Shown: in pieces, positions 35,217 to 45,442 of the stretch
How positions within the stretch are numbered: the first letter of the stretch is position 1
Layout: each line of letters begins with the position of its first letter
From: Fructobacillus sp. EFB-N1
GTDB taxonomy: Bacteria > Bacillota > Bacilli > Lactobacillales > Lactobacillaceae
Length of the DNA: 64,000 nucleotides
Assembly: GCF_001038455.1 (NCBI RefSeq)
Contig: NZ_LDUY01000022.1
Span: forward strand, 62,001 to 126,000
Reading direction: 5' to 3'
The notes under the pieces: model-generated
Database searches by the model: none
What the model was told of the DNA's origin: nothing
The model's input: the letters and a program-made list of their open reading frames with translations, nothing else
Program-made: the position numbers and the translations under genes

Positions 35217-37362
35217 CTGTAATCATCTCCTGCGTTAAATGCTTGGCTCGTGCTGCAATTTCGACGTGACGGCCATGGACCATCGGGCGTTGTTGTGGAT
35301 TCCCAAGGTAACCACAAGTTCGCTTAACCACATCACACATCTGCGGATCGTGGTTGCCACACTGTGGACATTCAAAGCCTTTGGCTGTTGCCTTAAAGTC
35401 ACCAGAGAAACCACACTTAAAACACTTATCAATTGACGTATTGGTTCCCAAGTAGCCAACGTGGTCATAGGCCCAATCCCAAACAGCCTCTAAGGCTTGT
35501 GGGTTTTGACGCAAATTTGGATACTCACAGTAGTGAATAAAACCACCGGCAGCATACTTTGGAAAGGCCTCTTCAAAACTAATTTTGTCAAAGGGGGTTG
35601 GATGTTTACGGACATCATAGTGAAAACTATTCGTGTAGTATTCCTTTTCAGTAATGTCTTCAACCTTACCGAACTTTTCAATATCAGCCTCGCAGAAGGT
35701 ATCCGTCAGCGATTCTGCTGGCGTGGAATAAAGGCTGTAATGGTAGCTACTCTCCTTTTCCCACTCAACGCAGTAGTCATGCATCCGTTTAATGATTTCT
35801 TCGGCGAAGTCATGGGCCTCTTGGTTCCCTTCCCAGTTTGACCCATAAAAGGCAGCAACCGTTTCGTACAAGCCAATATAACCGAGCGAAACCGTGGCCC
35901 GACCATCTTTGAAGACTTCATCAACACTATCAGTCTTCTTCAAGCGCTTACCAAAGGCACCATACATATACAGGAGTGGCGCATTCTCCGGCACGGCCTC
36001 CTTGGTCCTTTCAATTCGATAAGCCAAGGCCTGATGGGTTAAGGCAATCTTTTCATCAAAAATTTGCCAGAAAAGTTCCTTGTCTTGCTTAGCAAAGAGC
36101 GAAATTCGGGGTAGGTTCACTGTGACAACGCCCAGGTTCATGCGACCGGAATTAACCTCTTGACCATTTTCGTCTTCCCAACCTTGCAAAAAGGACCGGC
36201 AACCCATTGGCGTCTTAAAGGAACCAGTAATGTCGATAATCTTGTCATACATCAGCAAATCAGGGTACATCCGCTTTGTTGAGCATTCGAGTGCCAATTG
36301 CTTAATATCATAGTTTGGATCTTTTGGGCTGAAGTTCAAGCCACGCTTGACCGTAAAAGTCAGCTTTGGGAAGATGGCTGTCCGCTGTTCCTTACCCAGA
36401 CCCTTGATGCGAATTTGCAGGATGGCCTTTTGAATTTCTCTTTCAATCCAGTTCGTTCCTAATCCAAAGTTAATCGTTGTAAAAGGTGTTTGCCCTTGAG
36501 AGGAATACAAGGTATTGATTTCATATTCCAAAGCTTGCATGGCATCATAGATGTCTTTTTGAGTTTTTTCCTTGGCATATTCAACTTCCTTTTCCTCGGA
36601 AACCCAATTCTGAGCATCAACTAAATGCTTGTCATAATTCTTCTTAGCAAAGGGGGCCAATAATTGGTCAATCCGGTTAGCCGAGCAACCACCATATTGA
36701 GATGACGCCACATTAGCGATAATTTGTGACATCTGTGCCGTTGCCGTTTGGATTGACTTTGGCGAATCCACCCAAGCGTTACCAATCTTGTAACCGTTGT
36801 TCAAGAGGTTATCAAAATCAATCAAGCAACAATTAGTAGCAGGTGTCACCGGTGAATAATCCAAGTCGTGCCAGTGAATGTCGCCACGCATGTGTCCCTT
36901 AGCCACCATCTTTGGTAGCATTTGCATCCCGAGTGCGCGGCTAGCAGCCCCAGCCTCCAAATCGCGTTGGGTATTAAAGACCCGACTATCCTTATTAGCA
37001 TTTTCATGGACGACAGATGCGTCCTTATCGAATAGTTTTTCAATTCGCTTCTGAACATTGGAAGCATCGGCGAACTTTTGTTTGTCTTTTTCCCAATACG
37101 TTTGGTATTGGTTGATGGCTTCTTCTTCGCCATGTTTTTCTAAACAAGCATTCAAGAGTGTCCGAATTTCTGAAGTCGTGACCTTCTTGGCTTTCGCCAA
37201 AGTTTCGGTCAATTCTGCCATTATGGCTTGAGCGGTTTCTGTCGATAAATTCAGGTGTTCCAGGATAAAGTCGATCTTATAAGCATAAAAGGCTATTGCT
37301 TCGCCACTTTGCTTGATCACGGTTAGCTGTTTCAATTGATTATTTTCGATTGCCTGTACCAT
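35152..37362 (-). CDS. nrdD: Anaerobic ribonucleoside-triphosphate reductase NrdD
   Basis: 736 residues. Makes dNTPs from NTPs without oxygen. An N-terminal ATP-cone (about 8-95) is followed by the ten-stranded barrel with the PVTPATNCCLID and SSQYGGCS cysteines. A zinc site (CFKCGF...CPQC) and the glycyl radical loop (RTCGYLG) lie near the C-terminus. It has a C-terminal tail that overlaps nrdG. AGGAGG lies 12 bases before the ATG. A LexA-like box lies about 70 bp upstream. Confidence 0.95.
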   Translation of the reverse strand: MVQAIENNQLKQLTVIKQSGEAIAFYAYKIDFILEHLNLSTETAQAIMAELTETLAKAKKVTTSEIRTLLNACLEKHGEEEAINQYQTYWEKDKQKFADASNVQKRIEKLFDKDASVVHENANKDSRVFNTQRDLEAGAASRALGMQMLPKMVAKGHMRGDIHWHDLDYSPVTPATNCCLIDFDNLLNNGYKIGNAWVDSPKSIQTATAQMSQIIANVASSQYGGCSANRIDQLLAPFAKKNYDKHLVDAQNWVSEEKEVEYAKEKTQKDIYDAMQALEYEINTLYSSQGQTPFTTINFGLGTNWIEREIQKAILQIRIKGLGKEQRTAIFPKLTFTVKRGLNFSPKDPNYDIKQLALECSTKRMYPDLLMYDKIIDITGSFKTPMGCRSFLQGWEDENGQEVNSGRMNLGVVTVNLPRISLFAKQDKELFWQIFDEKIALTHQALAYRIERTKEAVPENAPLLYMYGAFGKRLKKTDSVDEVFKDGRATVSLGYIGLYETVAAFYGSNWEGNQEAHDFAEEIIKRMHDYCVEWEKESSYHYSLYSTPAESLTDTFCEADIEKFGKVEDITEKEYYTNSFHYDVRKHPTPFDKISFEEAFPKYAAGGFIHYCEYPNLRQNPQALEAVWDWAYDHVGYLGTNTSIDKCFKCGFSGDFKATAKGFECPQCGNHDPQMCDVVKRTCGYLGNPQQRPMVHGRHVEIAARAKHLTQEMITDVASYQKTKQSDAQRMDCRRA

Positions 37363-37430
37363 TCTAAATTACTTCCTCCTGTTTTTTGTTTTTGTGGGGT
37401 ACCTCAAATACTACAACGATTTTGTTTTTT

Positions 37431-37444
37431 AGAACAGATGTTCG
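37431..37444. promoter_or_regulatory. LexA/SOS-box-like operator upstream of nrdD
   Basis: AGAACAGATGTTCG has perfect GAAC-N4-GTTC symmetry, one base from the Bacillus-type CGAAC-N4-GTTCG box. It overlaps the -35 region expected for a TAGTAT -10 upstream of nrdD. A chance match is possible. Confidence 0.4.
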
Positions 37445-37583
37445 CTTGTGAAAAAAGCGCCTTCAAGTGCTCTTAGTCTTAAGGGAAAAGGGGATTAGAA
37501 TGATAATTACCATTTGTTTACAATCAGAAAAAATTAGCAACAAAAAAATAACTATTTGTTATTGAAATTCTTCACAAAACCTT

Positions 37584-37612
37584 TTTAACAATGAACCAAT
37601 TCTGCGTATAAT
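37584..37612 (+). promoter_or_regulatory. pncB-nadE promoter
   Basis: -35 TTTAAC (37584-37589), 17-bp spacer, -10 TATAAT (37607-37612), 22 bp before the start codon. Confidence 0.6.
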
Positions 37613-37633
37613 AGGAGAAAAAAGGACGGAACT

Positions 37634-39076
37634 ATGTACACAGACGATTCACTGGTATTGCACACTGATGCATACCAAATCAATATGATTTATACCTATT
37701 GGAAAGACAAAATTGATCAAAAGCCAGTGGTCTTTGAAGCCTATTTCCGCAAGATGCCCTTTGACAACGGCTACGTTATTTTCACAGGGCTGGAACGACT
37801 CGTTAAGGCCCTAACAAATCTTCGCTTTAGCGATGACGACATCGACTACTTACGGTCATTAGACCTCTACGAAGAGGATTTTTTACTCTATCTGAAGAAT
37901 TGGCGCTTAACGGCAACTATCCGCTCGGCTTTAGAGGGCGAAGTCATGTTCAACCACGAACCATTGATTCAAGTCGATGGTCCCTTGATTGATGCCCAAC
38001 TGTTAGAGACTCTCTTATTGAACATCATCAACTTCCAGACGCTGATTTCAACAAAGGCAGCTCGGATTGCTTCAGTCACCGATGGCCAGCCGTTGCTTGA
38101 ATTTGGAACAAGACGAGCCCAGGAACTTGATGCCGCCCTTTGGGGGACCCGAGCCGCCTACATCGGTGGTTTTGATGCCAGTTCAAACGTTCGAGCAGGT
38201 AAGCTCTTCCATATTCCAATCTCAGGAACGCATGCCCACGCCTTGATTCAGGCCTACCAAAGCGACTATGAAGGTTTTCGGGCTTATGCCAAAACCCACC
38301 ATGATGTTGTTTTCTTAGTTGATACCTTTGACACCCTAAAATCAGGTGTCCCCAACGCCATCAAAGTAGCAAAGGAGTTTGGCGATAAAATCAACTTCCA
38401 AGGGGTCCGGATTGATTCAGGTGATATGGCTTACCTATCAAAGAAGGTTCGGTCAATGCTCGATGAAGCCGGCTTCCAAGATGCAAAAATTTACGCCTCC
38501 AATGACCTGGATGAAAATACCATCTTGAATTTGAAAAGCCAAGGAGCAAAGATTGACGTTTGGGGCATTGGTACTAAGCTGATTACCGCCTACGACCAAC
38601 CGGCCCTCGGTGCCGTCTACAAAATGGTCAGCATCGATGGACAAAACACCATTAAGCTGTCCAATAACGTCGAAAAAATTTCTACGCCCGGTAAAAAGCA
38701 AATTTGGCGGATTACCGATAAGAAGGACGGCAAATCAGAAGGTGACTATTTGACCTTCTTTGGCCTGGATCCAAATCAAGTGGAAACTCTCCACATGTTT
38801 GACCCGAACCATCCCCTTCTTTCCAAGGAGGTCACTGATTTTCAGGCAACCCCAATTCTCCATGACATTTTCGTCGATGGAAAATTAGTCTACGACCTGC
38901 CTGACATCAAAGAAATTAAGGCCTACGCCAAAAACTCGCTGGATAATCTCTGGGATGAATACAAGCGCATCTTAAATCCAGAAACCTACCCCGTTGATTT
39001 GGCACAAGACCTCTACGATGCCAAAAACGACTTAATTCAAACCATCCGTCAACAAATCAAGGAGATGAAAGCATGA
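37634..39076 (+). CDS. pncB: Nicotinate phosphoribosyltransferase
   Basis: 480 residues. Joins nicotinate to PRPP to give nicotinate mononucleotide for NAD salvage. Conserved segments are [40 protein letters not shown] and [12 protein letters not shown] ribosome site AAGGACGG precedes the ATG. It overlaps nadE by ATGA, giving a two-gene NAD operon as in many auxotrophic lactic acid bacteria. Confidence 0.95.
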   Translation: MYTDDSLVLHTDAYQINMIYTYWKDKIDQKPVVFEAYFRKMPFDNGYVIFTGLERLVKALTNLRFSDDDIDYLRSLDLYEEDFLLYLKNWRLTATIRSALEGEVMFNHEPLIQVDGPLIDAQLLETLLLNIINFQTLISTKAARIASVTDGQPLLEFGTRRAQELDAALWGTRAAYIGGFDASSNVRAGKLFHIPISGTHAHALIQAYQSDYEGFRAYAKTHHDVVFLVDTFDTLKSGVPNAIKVAKEFGDKINFQGVRIDSGDMAYLSKKVRSMLDEAGFQDAKIYASNDLDENTILNLKSQGAKIDVWGIGTKLITAYDQPALGAVYKMVSIDGQNTIKLSNNVEKISTPGKKQIWRITDKKDGKSEGDYLTFFGLDPNQVETLHMFDPNHPLLSKEVTDFQATPILHDIFVDGKLVYDLPDIKEIKAYAKNSLDNLWDEYKRILNPETYPVDLAQDLYDAKNDLIQTIRQQIKEMKA

Positions 39077-39894
39077 GAGCCCTTCAAGCCAAAATTATCG
39101 CCGAACTACACGTGCAACCTGTTATTGACCCCCGAGCCGAAATTCGGCGGTCGATTGACTTCTTAAAGCAGTACTTGACCCATAGCGCCTACCAGGGATT
39201 GGTCATCGCCGTTTCTGGTGGTCAGGATTCAACGCTGGCCGGTAAATTAGGTCAGATGGCCATTGATGAGCTCAGAGAAGAAACGCAAGAAGACTATCAG
39301 TTTATCACCATCCGCCAGCCTTATGGTCAACAGCAAGATGAAGACGATGCCCAGGCAGCGCTTGACTTCATTAACCCTGATCAAACAGTGACAACCAATA
39401 TCAAATCAGCTACGGACGCCATGGTTAGCTCTTTGCGTGAGGCTGGTTTGGTCGTTGACGACTTAAGCCGGGGCTCGATTAAGCCCAAGATGCGCATGAT
39501 CGCCCAGTATGCAGTGGCCAGAGAGCACCAGGCAGTTGTGATTGGCACTGACCATGCGGCCGAAGCCGTCGCTGGGTTCTTTACCAAGTACGGTGACGGC
39601 GGCACGGATATCAACCCCCTCTGGCGACTAAACAAGCGCCAAGGACGGGCGTTGCTTGAAGCTTTGTCAGCCCCCGCTCACCTGTATGAAAAGACCCCGA
39701 CAGCTGATTTGGAAGACGACCGACCACAGCTGCCAGATGAAGTAGCCCTAGGAGTCTCTTACAAGACCATAGACGACTATTTAGAAGGCAAGCAGGTTTC
39801 TACTAGCGACGCCGAAAAAATTGAATCACTCTACTTAAATAGCCAGCAAAAAAGGAACGAACCAATTACGATTTACGACACTTGGTTTTATTAA
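39073..39894 (+). CDS. nadE: Ammonia-dependent NAD synthetase
   Basis: 273 residues. Amidates nicotinate adenine dinucleotide to NAD. It has the N-type ATP pyrophosphatase P-loop VSGGQDST (residues 47-54), [20 protein letters not shown] and [17 protein letters not shown] motifs, with no glutaminase domain. It is coupled to pncB and followed by a very strong palindromic terminator. Confidence 0.96.
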   Translation: MRALQAKIIAELHVQPVIDPRAEIRRSIDFLKQYLTHSAYQGLVIAVSGGQDSTLAGKLGQMAIDELREETQEDYQFITIRQPYGQQQDEDDAQAALDFINPDQTVTTNIKSATDAMVSSLREAGLVVDDLSRGSIKPKMRMIAQYAVAREHQAVVIGTDHAAEAVAGFFTKYGDGGTDINPLWRLNKRQGRALLEALSAPAHLYEKTPTADLEDDRPQLPDEVALGVSYKTIDDYLEGKQVSTSDAEKIESLYLNSQQKRNEPITIYDTWFY

Positions 39895-39907
39895 TCATTC
39901 AAAACAC

Positions 39908-39955
39908 AAAAAGGACTCCGGGTTTTACCTTAAGGTAAAACCCGGAGTCCTTTTT
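39908..39955. terminator. Perfect 48-bp palindromic terminator after nadE
   Basis: AAAAAGGACTCCGGGTTTTA and its exact complement follow each other with the centre CCTTAAGG, so there is no unpaired spacer at the DNA level. T-runs flank both ends. Confidence 0.85.
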
Positions 39956-39973
39956 AACTGTTTTTTTGGGGGC

Positions 39974-40013
39974 AAAGAAAAAGCAGAACTTTTTCAAGTT
40001 CTGCTTTTTCTTT
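39974..40013. terminator. Second terminator, serving tRNA-Lys
   Basis: AAAGAAAAAGCAGAACTT/AAGTTCTGCTTTTTCTTT, an 18-bp stem with a 4-nt loop. It lies between the nadE palindrome and tRNA-Lys. Confidence 0.75.
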
Positions 40014-40044
40014 GGAATCTCCCAAGGTCGCCTGATTAACTCAG

Positions 40045-40118
40045 TGCTCCCGCTCGGATTCGAACCGAGGACCTTGGGATTAAAAATCCCCTACTCTAAC
40101 CAACTGAGTTACGGAAGC
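40045..40118 (-). tRNA. tRNA-Lys (TTT)
   Basis: A 74-nt cloverleaf. It has acceptor GCTTCCG with CGGGAGC (one G-U), D arm ACTC/GAGT, anticodon loop TTTTTAA (anticodon TTT) and T arm CTCGG/CCGAG. CCA is not encoded. The outermost anticodon-stem pair reads G-A. Confidence 0.88.
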
Positions 40119-40200
40119 AATCCTGTGCCTTAGCACATTTATATATATTACCGAAGCAAGAGCAAAAAAGCAATACTTTTTAAAAAATATTTTTACTTTT

Positions 40201-40761
40201 TTATTGCTCTTCATCCCCATTAGACAAGTCATCCAGGTCATCTGAACCGGCTAATTCCGTGAGGTTATCTTCGATGGCTTCGTCTTTTTCAGCATCGTCA
40301 TCATCTTCGGCATCATTGCCGTCACCAGTCTCGGCATTGTGACCTTCAAGGTCATCAAAGTCATCGTCTTCTGGATCATCATCGTTATAGTCAATCACGT
40401 CGTCATCGGCTGATGCAGAATCGGCAAAGACGTTCACCTTCTTTGAGGCCTTCTTCTTCTTTGGCTTTTCTTCTTCGTCATCAATTTCGTGAATTGATTC
40501 GTCGATTGCATCGACTGGATACCATGAACGCAGAGCCCATTCGTTATTTCCCAAGGAAATAAACGAACCGTCGGTGTTCAAGTCCGTATAAAATTGTGAC
40601 AATCGACTTTGGAAAGCATCCGCATCGATTTCCAAAAAGTTTTGGATGGCCGTCACTAAATCAGTAAAGGCCATGGCCTTCTTTTGTTCTGCTAAGATGG
40701 CCGTAGCGATTTCCACCAAGGACATCTCTTCCTTGAGTTGACCGTTTTCTAAATTTAACAT
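40201..40761 (-). CDS. rpoE: RNA polymerase delta subunit
   Basis: 186 residues. A Firmicutes-specific subunit that increases polymerase recycling and promoter selectivity. The N-terminal HARE-type winged helix (about 10-90, with WALRSWYP at its end) is followed by a basic patch KPKKKKASKK and a long, almost wholly Asp/Glu C-terminus (about 115-186). This layout is unmistakable. AAAGGACGAG lies before the ATG. Confidence 0.94.
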   Translation of the reverse strand: MLNLENGQLKEEMSLVEIATAILAEQKKAMAFTDLVTAIQNFLEIDADAFQSRLSQFYTDLNTDGSFISLGNNEWALRSWYPVDAIDESIHEIDDEEEKPKKKKASKKVNVFADSASADDDVIDYNDDDPEDDDFDDLEGHNAETGDGNDAEDDDDAEKDEAIEDNLTELAGSDDLDDLSNGDEEQ

Positions 40762-40786
40762 GGCTCTCGTCCTTTCGCGCTTCTAA

Positions 40787-41227
40787 CTAGTAGAGTATAC
40801 TGGATTTTGGCCCAAATTGCAAGGCAACCTGGTATTGGCCAACCACCTGGTCGTTGGCAGACAAGGCATAAGCCAAATCCAACGCCCCCGCCTGCTTGCT
40901 TTCATCAAAGGTAAAGTCAAGCTGGTTGGTATTGGTTGAAAGCAACATCATGCCCGCTACCGTTTGATAGGGTTGGTGTTCCACCAATCCAAGTTGAAAG
41001 ACCATTCGCGTCTTCGTCACATTATGACGACTAAGGCTGATTTGCTTTTCAGTGAGCTTAAAGATGACCTTGGTCTCACCTTCATCATCAATTTTTTCGG
41101 TGTAGGCCAAATAAACACTATCACCCTTGATGGTCAATAAACCGGTCGTTTCAACCTCATAATGTTCATCACCGGCATCTTGAAAGACCTGGTGACTGAT
41201 TTTCACTTGTACTTCTTTTTGGCTCAT
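40787..41227 (-). CDS. DUF1934 family (YwiB-like) protein
   Basis: 146 residues, a predicted calycin-like beta barrel without a signal peptide: SQKEVQVKISHQVF, YLAYTEKIDDEGETKVIFKL, QLGLVEHQPYQTVAGMMLL. In Firmicutes it usually lies beside rpoE or argS, as here upstream of rpoE. Function is unknown. Confidence 0.75.
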   Translation of the reverse strand: MSQKEVQVKISHQVFQDAGDEHYEVETTGLLTIKGDSVYLAYTEKIDDEGETKVIFKLTEKQISLSRHNVTKTRMVFQLGLVEHQPYQTVAGMMLLSTNTNQLDFTFDESKQAGALDLAYALSANDQVVGQYQVALQFGPKSSILY

Positions 41228-41250
41228 TTAGTTAAAATTGCTCCTAATAT

Positions 41251-41279
41251 TTTCACAAATAGCTAAAGTCTATTATAAT
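41251..41279 (+). promoter_or_regulatory. Promoter of the HD-domain protein gene
   Basis: -35 TTTCAC (41251-41256), 17-bp spacer, -10 TATAAT (41274-41279). Confidence 0.55.
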
Positions 41280-41308
41280 AAGAAAAAGCACGAAGGGAAA
41301 GGTCAAAT

Positions 41309-42655
41309 ATGTCGGAAAAATTAGCACACGAAAAAGTCCTCCGCGATCCAATTCACAAATTCATTCATATCCAAGATCAATTAGTCTTAGACCTGATTAA
41401 TACTCCCGAGTTTCAACGACTCCGTCGGGTTGAACAACTTGGCGTAACCGCCTTTGTTTTCCACGGGGCCGTTCATGACCGCTTCGGTCACTCCGTCGGT
41501 GCCTACGAATTAGCTCGGCGCATTACCGATTACTTTAACGAATACTATCGCACCAAAACACCTGGCGATGGTCTTTGGGACCCAGAGGAACAGATGTTGA
41601 CGGTTGTTGCTGCCCTCTTACATGACGTTGGCCATGGTGCCTTTTCACACACTTTTGAGCACCTTTTCCACACCAATCATGAACAAATGACCCAGGATAT
41701 TATTACTGGCGATACCGAAATCAACCGAGTTTTGCAATCTTACAGTCCTGATTTTCCCAACAAGGTCGCCTCAGTCATTGCCAAGACTTATGAAAACCAT
41801 CAAGTCGTCCAACTGATTTCTAGTCAATTAGACGTGGATCGGATGGATTACCTTCTCCGCGATGCCTTTTATACCGGCGCCACTTACGGTGAATTCGATA
41901 TCGACCGAATTATGCGAACGATGAAACCTTGCAAAACCGGGATTGCCTACGATATCGCTGGTATGCATGCGGTTGAAGACTACATTGTTTCCCGCTATCA
42001 GATGTACCTTCAGGTCTACTTCCACCCAGTTTCACGTGGAATGGAAGTGATCTTGGAGCACCTCCTGGGTCGCGTTAAGGAACTCCTTTCACAGGGACAC
42101 AATACTGGTGACTTGGTTGGACCCTTGCTGGCGCCCGTTTTTCAACCCGACCACGATTTGACCATTGATGAGTACCTACGCCTTGATGACAACCTCTTTA
42201 TGACGGCCATCAACGGTTGGCAGGACTATCCTGACCAAATCTTAGCGGACCTTTCGTCCCGGTTCTTAAACCGGCGCCCATTTAAGTCTATCCAAATTAA
42301 CGAGCAATCGGCGCCCTACCTGGCTGAGCTCGAGCAAATCGTCAAGGATGCTGGCTTTGACCCAGACTATTACACGGCCCAAAACGACGCCTACGACCTC
42401 CCCTACGATGATTATAAACCAAGCGAGAAGAAGCCACGAACCCAAATCGAGCTCGTCTTGAGCGATGACTCCCACCGTGAGTTATCACAGCTATCAGCTC
42501 TGGTTGCGTCTATTAAGGGCCGCGCTTCCTTGGACCAACGTTTCTTCTTCCCAAAAGAAATGCTGAACAATGGTCCAGACGACCTCTTCTCGCAGGTTCA
42601 CCAGAATTTCCGGTCACTGATTAAAAATGATACCTTTATCCCTGGCGAACACTAA
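41309..42655 (+). CDS. HD-domain phosphohydrolase, YwfO/SamHD1-like
   Basis: 448 residues. Metal-dependent HD superfamily: LRDPIHKFIHIQD at the start, then H...HD in HDRFGHSVGAYELARR and LLHDVGHGAFSHTFEH, and a later SQLDVDRMDYLLRDAFYTG. These motifs match the bacterial dNTP triphosphohydrolase group related to SAMHD1. The actual substrate is inferred only. It stands divergent from the DUF1934-rpoE pair. Confidence 0.88.
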   Translation: MSEKLAHEKVLRDPIHKFIHIQDQLVLDLINTPEFQRLRRVEQLGVTAFVFHGAVHDRFGHSVGAYELARRITDYFNEYYRTKTPGDGLWDPEEQMLTVVAALLHDVGHGAFSHTFEHLFHTNHEQMTQDIITGDTEINRVLQSYSPDFPNKVASVIAKTYENHQVVQLISSQLDVDRMDYLLRDAFYTGATYGEFDIDRIMRTMKPCKTGIAYDIAGMHAVEDYIVSRYQMYLQVYFHPVSRGMEVILEHLLGRVKELLSQGHNTGDLVGPLLAPVFQPDHDLTIDEYLRLDDNLFMTAINGWQDYPDQILADLSSRFLNRRPFKSIQINEQSAPYLAELEQIVKDAGFDPDYYTAQNDAYDLPYDDYKPSEKKPRTQIELVLSDDSHRELSQLSALVASIKGRASLDQRFFFPKEMLNNGPDDLFSQVHQNFRSLIKNDTFIPGEH

Positions 42656-42708
42656 AAAGAAACTACTAACGAAGAAATCAGTATCCATTAACTGATTTTT
42701 CACCCAAT

Positions 42709-42746
42709 AAAAACCGCTTTGACTACTAGCAGTCAAAGCGGTTTTT
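42709..42746. terminator. Bidirectional terminator between ywfO-like gene and pepN
   Basis: AAAACCGCTTTGACT/AGTCAAAGCGGTTTT stem with a 6-nt loop and T-runs on both strands. Confidence 0.85.
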
Positions 42747-42780
42747 GTCTCGTTAAAATTTTGCAGTTGTACTTAAAGGC

Positions 42781-45333
42781 TTACTTCTGTGCCAACAAAG
42801 CCAAAGCGCGGTCAACGTCAGCCGTTTGGTCGGCAATCGTCTTCATCCGGTTTTCAATCACCGCTTGGTCGATCACGATTTCGCGGGCCAAACCTGGTTG
42901 GTCCAACTTAGGCGTGAAGAAGGCCTTGAATTCGGCCAAGTTTTCCGCCGTCTTGAAGATGCGCGAAATCACCGTCACGTAAGATGAGAAGGACATGTCG
43001 CCACCAAGACGGTCTTCCAACCAGTCCCAGTTGTTCTTTGCCCAGTCCCAGGCCAGAGCTTGACCCTTGTCGTTGCCCAAGACGCCTTGGAACCAACCAC
43101 GAAGGTCTTGTGGCTTAATCACATCGGCATTCTGGTAGTTAGCAACCAGTGTCTCCAACTGATTTTCATCCTGGCTCGTTACTAAAGCAGCTTCCAAATC
43201 AGACTTCAAGGCTGCTTCCGCCGTCTTTTGATAGTCCGTCAAGAATTGGTTGAACTTTTCTTGGGTGTTAAAGTTTTGGATTTCGTTCTTCAACACAACT
43301 GCTCGACCGTTGGCAGGCAACTTCGTCACATCCCCACCAGCCTGTTCAAAGACTTCATGGTCGTGGGCAACCAAGTCAGCATTCTTAGCAAAGAGGGCTG
43401 CTAACAAAACCTGAGCTCGCACCATTTCATCATCAACGCTTTCGCCTGCGCGTTTGTCAAAGCCAAGACGGTCCAACTGTTGCTTTGAAAGGTCGCCAAC
43501 AAAGGTCTTCAAGTTCTTTTCCAAATCAGAACCATCTGTCGCAAAGGCCTTAACTTGGCCAATTACTTGATAAATCAATGACTGAACCAATTCAGATGTT
43601 GAGTCTGCCAACTTTGGCAAGACCCAAAGCAAGTCAGCAAATGATCCTTGACCAGCTTGGGCCAACAACAAGTTGTTTTGCAAGAATTGAGCTTGTGAAA
43701 TGGCGTTTGCCTTTTCCAAGTTGGCCACCTGTTCGGCCAACAATGTGTCATCGTATTGCACGATGTAGTGACCAGTATTACCAACATTCAAAGTGAAGGC
43801 ACCATTGCTTTCACGCTTCAATGTTTCATAATCACCCAAGTCCATGCTTTCAGTCGTCAACAAATCAGGGGCAGAGGCAGCAGAAGCGGCCAATGGCACT
43901 TGCCAAATCCGACTGTCGGCATTTGGCACAGCTGATTTGTCACCACCAATTGAGAATGGCTTTTGGCTAACCTTAACGCGGCCGTCCTCCACCTTGACAG
44001 AAACAACTGGGTAACCAGGTTGTTCCAACCAAGAATGCATGATTTCGCCAATGTTCTTGCCGGAGGCTTCACCCAAGGCAGACCAGAGGTCATCCCCGGT
44101 TGCATTGCTGTACTTCTTCTTGGCAAAGTATTCCTTCAAACCATTGCGCAAGGCATCGTCGCCAATCAAGGCACGAACCATGACCAACAAGTGGCCACCC
44201 TTGGCATAAACGATGGCGGGATCAAAGAGTGCATCAATTTCTTCTGGATGCTCGACTTCCACGTGGACGGGTTGAACACCTAAGATAGCGTCTCGCTGCA
44301 AAGCCTTTTGAACTTCAACGGCGTTGAAAGATTCCCAAATATGCCAGTCAGGCTCCAAGAAGTCCGTTGCCACGTATTCCATCATGTTGGCAAAGGATTC
44401 GTTCAACCACAACTCATCCCACCACTTCATGGTGACTAAGTCACCAAACCATTGGTGAGCCAATTCATGGGCCACGATGGTAGCCACGTATTGCTTGGTT
44501 GCCGTTGAAGAGTTCTTTGGATCAACGAGAAGGCAAGCTTCACGGTAGGTTACCACACCCCAGTTTTCCATAGCGCCGGCTGAAAAATCAGGCAAAGCCA
44601 CTTGCCAAGAATGTGGCAATGGATATGGTGTTTGATAAAAGTCTTCAAAGAATTCGATTGACCGCTTCGCGATATCAAGTGAGAAGTCCAAGTTATCGGC
44701 AGGGTGTGCCTTTGTAGCAAAAACCCCAATTTCAACACCAGAGTTCGTCTTAGTCTTCTTGCTTTGCAAGTCACCCAAGGCAAAGCCTAAGAGGTAAGTG
44801 GACATCTTGACTGTCTTGTCAAAGTAATGCACACCCTCTTCGACCTTTTGCTCTGGCATGTTTGAGATGACTGATTCCTCTGGCTTTTCATCAAACTTAA
44901 TGGCCAAAGAGAACGTTGCCTTTGCTTCTGGTTCATCAATACTTGGGAAAGCTTGACGAGCAAAGTAAGTTTCAAATTGCGTGGAAACCAATTGCTTGGC
45001 TTGACCATCGACGTTGTAATAAGATGGGTAAATCCCATTCATGTTGTCCGTCAATGGCGCGTGGTAAGTGACCTCGACTTCAATTTCACCAGCCTGATCA
45101 GCCTTAAAAGTCACTTGATCTTGGTCATTGTCCATTGTAAAGTCAACCGCTTGGCCGTTAACCTTCAATGTTTCCACCACTAAGTCGTGTTGGTGTAATG
45201 CTAGATCAGTCGTCGTCACGTGACCCGTAATCGTCGTTTTTCCAACAATCAACTTATTTTCGCGTGAGATATCCAAAAACAAATCATAATGATCGGGTTG
45301 GAATGTTTCATAAAGACGTGGAATTGCAGCCAT
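42781..45333 (-). CDS. pepN: Aminopeptidase N (M1 family)
   Basis: 850 residues, a cytosolic zinc exopeptidase used to finish peptide breakdown. It has GAMENWG (exopeptidase motif), the zinc site HELAHQWFGD with the distal Glu in NESFANM, and a long helical C-terminal domain. The length is standard for lactobacilli (about 845). A TATAAT lies roughly 65 bp upstream. Single gene. Confidence 0.96.
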   Translation of the reverse strand: MAAIPRLYETFQPDHYDLFLDISRENKLIVGKTTITGHVTTTDLALHQHDLVVETLKVNGQAVDFTMDNDQDQVTFKADQAGEIEVEVTYHAPLTDNMNGIYPSYYNVDGQAKQLVSTQFETYFARQAFPSIDEPEAKATFSLAIKFDEKPEESVISNMPEQKVEEGVHYFDKTVKMSTYLLGFALGDLQSKKTKTNSGVEIGVFATKAHPADNLDFSLDIAKRSIEFFEDFYQTPYPLPHSWQVALPDFSAGAMENWGVVTYREACLLVDPKNSSTATKQYVATIVAHELAHQWFGDLVTMKWWDELWLNESFANMMEYVATDFLEPDWHIWESFNAVEVQKALQRDAILGVQPVHVEVEHPEEIDALFDPAIVYAKGGHLLVMVRALIGDDALRNGLKEYFAKKKYSNATGDDLWSALGEASGKNIGEIMHSWLEQPGYPVVSVKVEDGRVKVSQKPFSIGGDKSAVPNADSRIWQVPLAASAASAPDLLTTESMDLGDYETLKRESNGAFTLNVGNTGHYIVQYDDTLLAEQVANLEKANAISQAQFLQNNLLLAQAGQGSFADLLWVLPKLADSTSELVQSLIYQVIGQVKAFATDGSDLEKNLKTFVGDLSKQQLDRLGFDKRAGESVDDEMVRAQVLLAALFAKNADLVAHDHEVFEQAGGDVTKLPANGRAVVLKNEIQNFNTQEKFNQFLTDYQKTAEAALKSDLEAALVTSQDENQLETLVANYQNADVIKPQDLRGWFQGVLGNDKGQALAWDWAKNNWDWLEDRLGGDMSFSSYVTVISRIFKTAENLAEFKAFFTPKLDQPGLAREIVIDQAVIENRMKTIADQTADVDRALALLAQK

Positions 45334-45442
45334 GAGGCACCTACCTTTTATTAAAAATTTATTAATATAGAATTAACAATAATGCTATTATAACTAAAAA
45401 ATGAGATAAAAGATAGTAAGGGGATGTGAAAAGGCGAACGCT

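Noticed and set aside
40201-40761. Long acidic repeat in rpoE as a possible tandem repeat or novel protein
   Set aside because: An Asp/Glu-rich C-terminus is the normal feature of the delta subunit.
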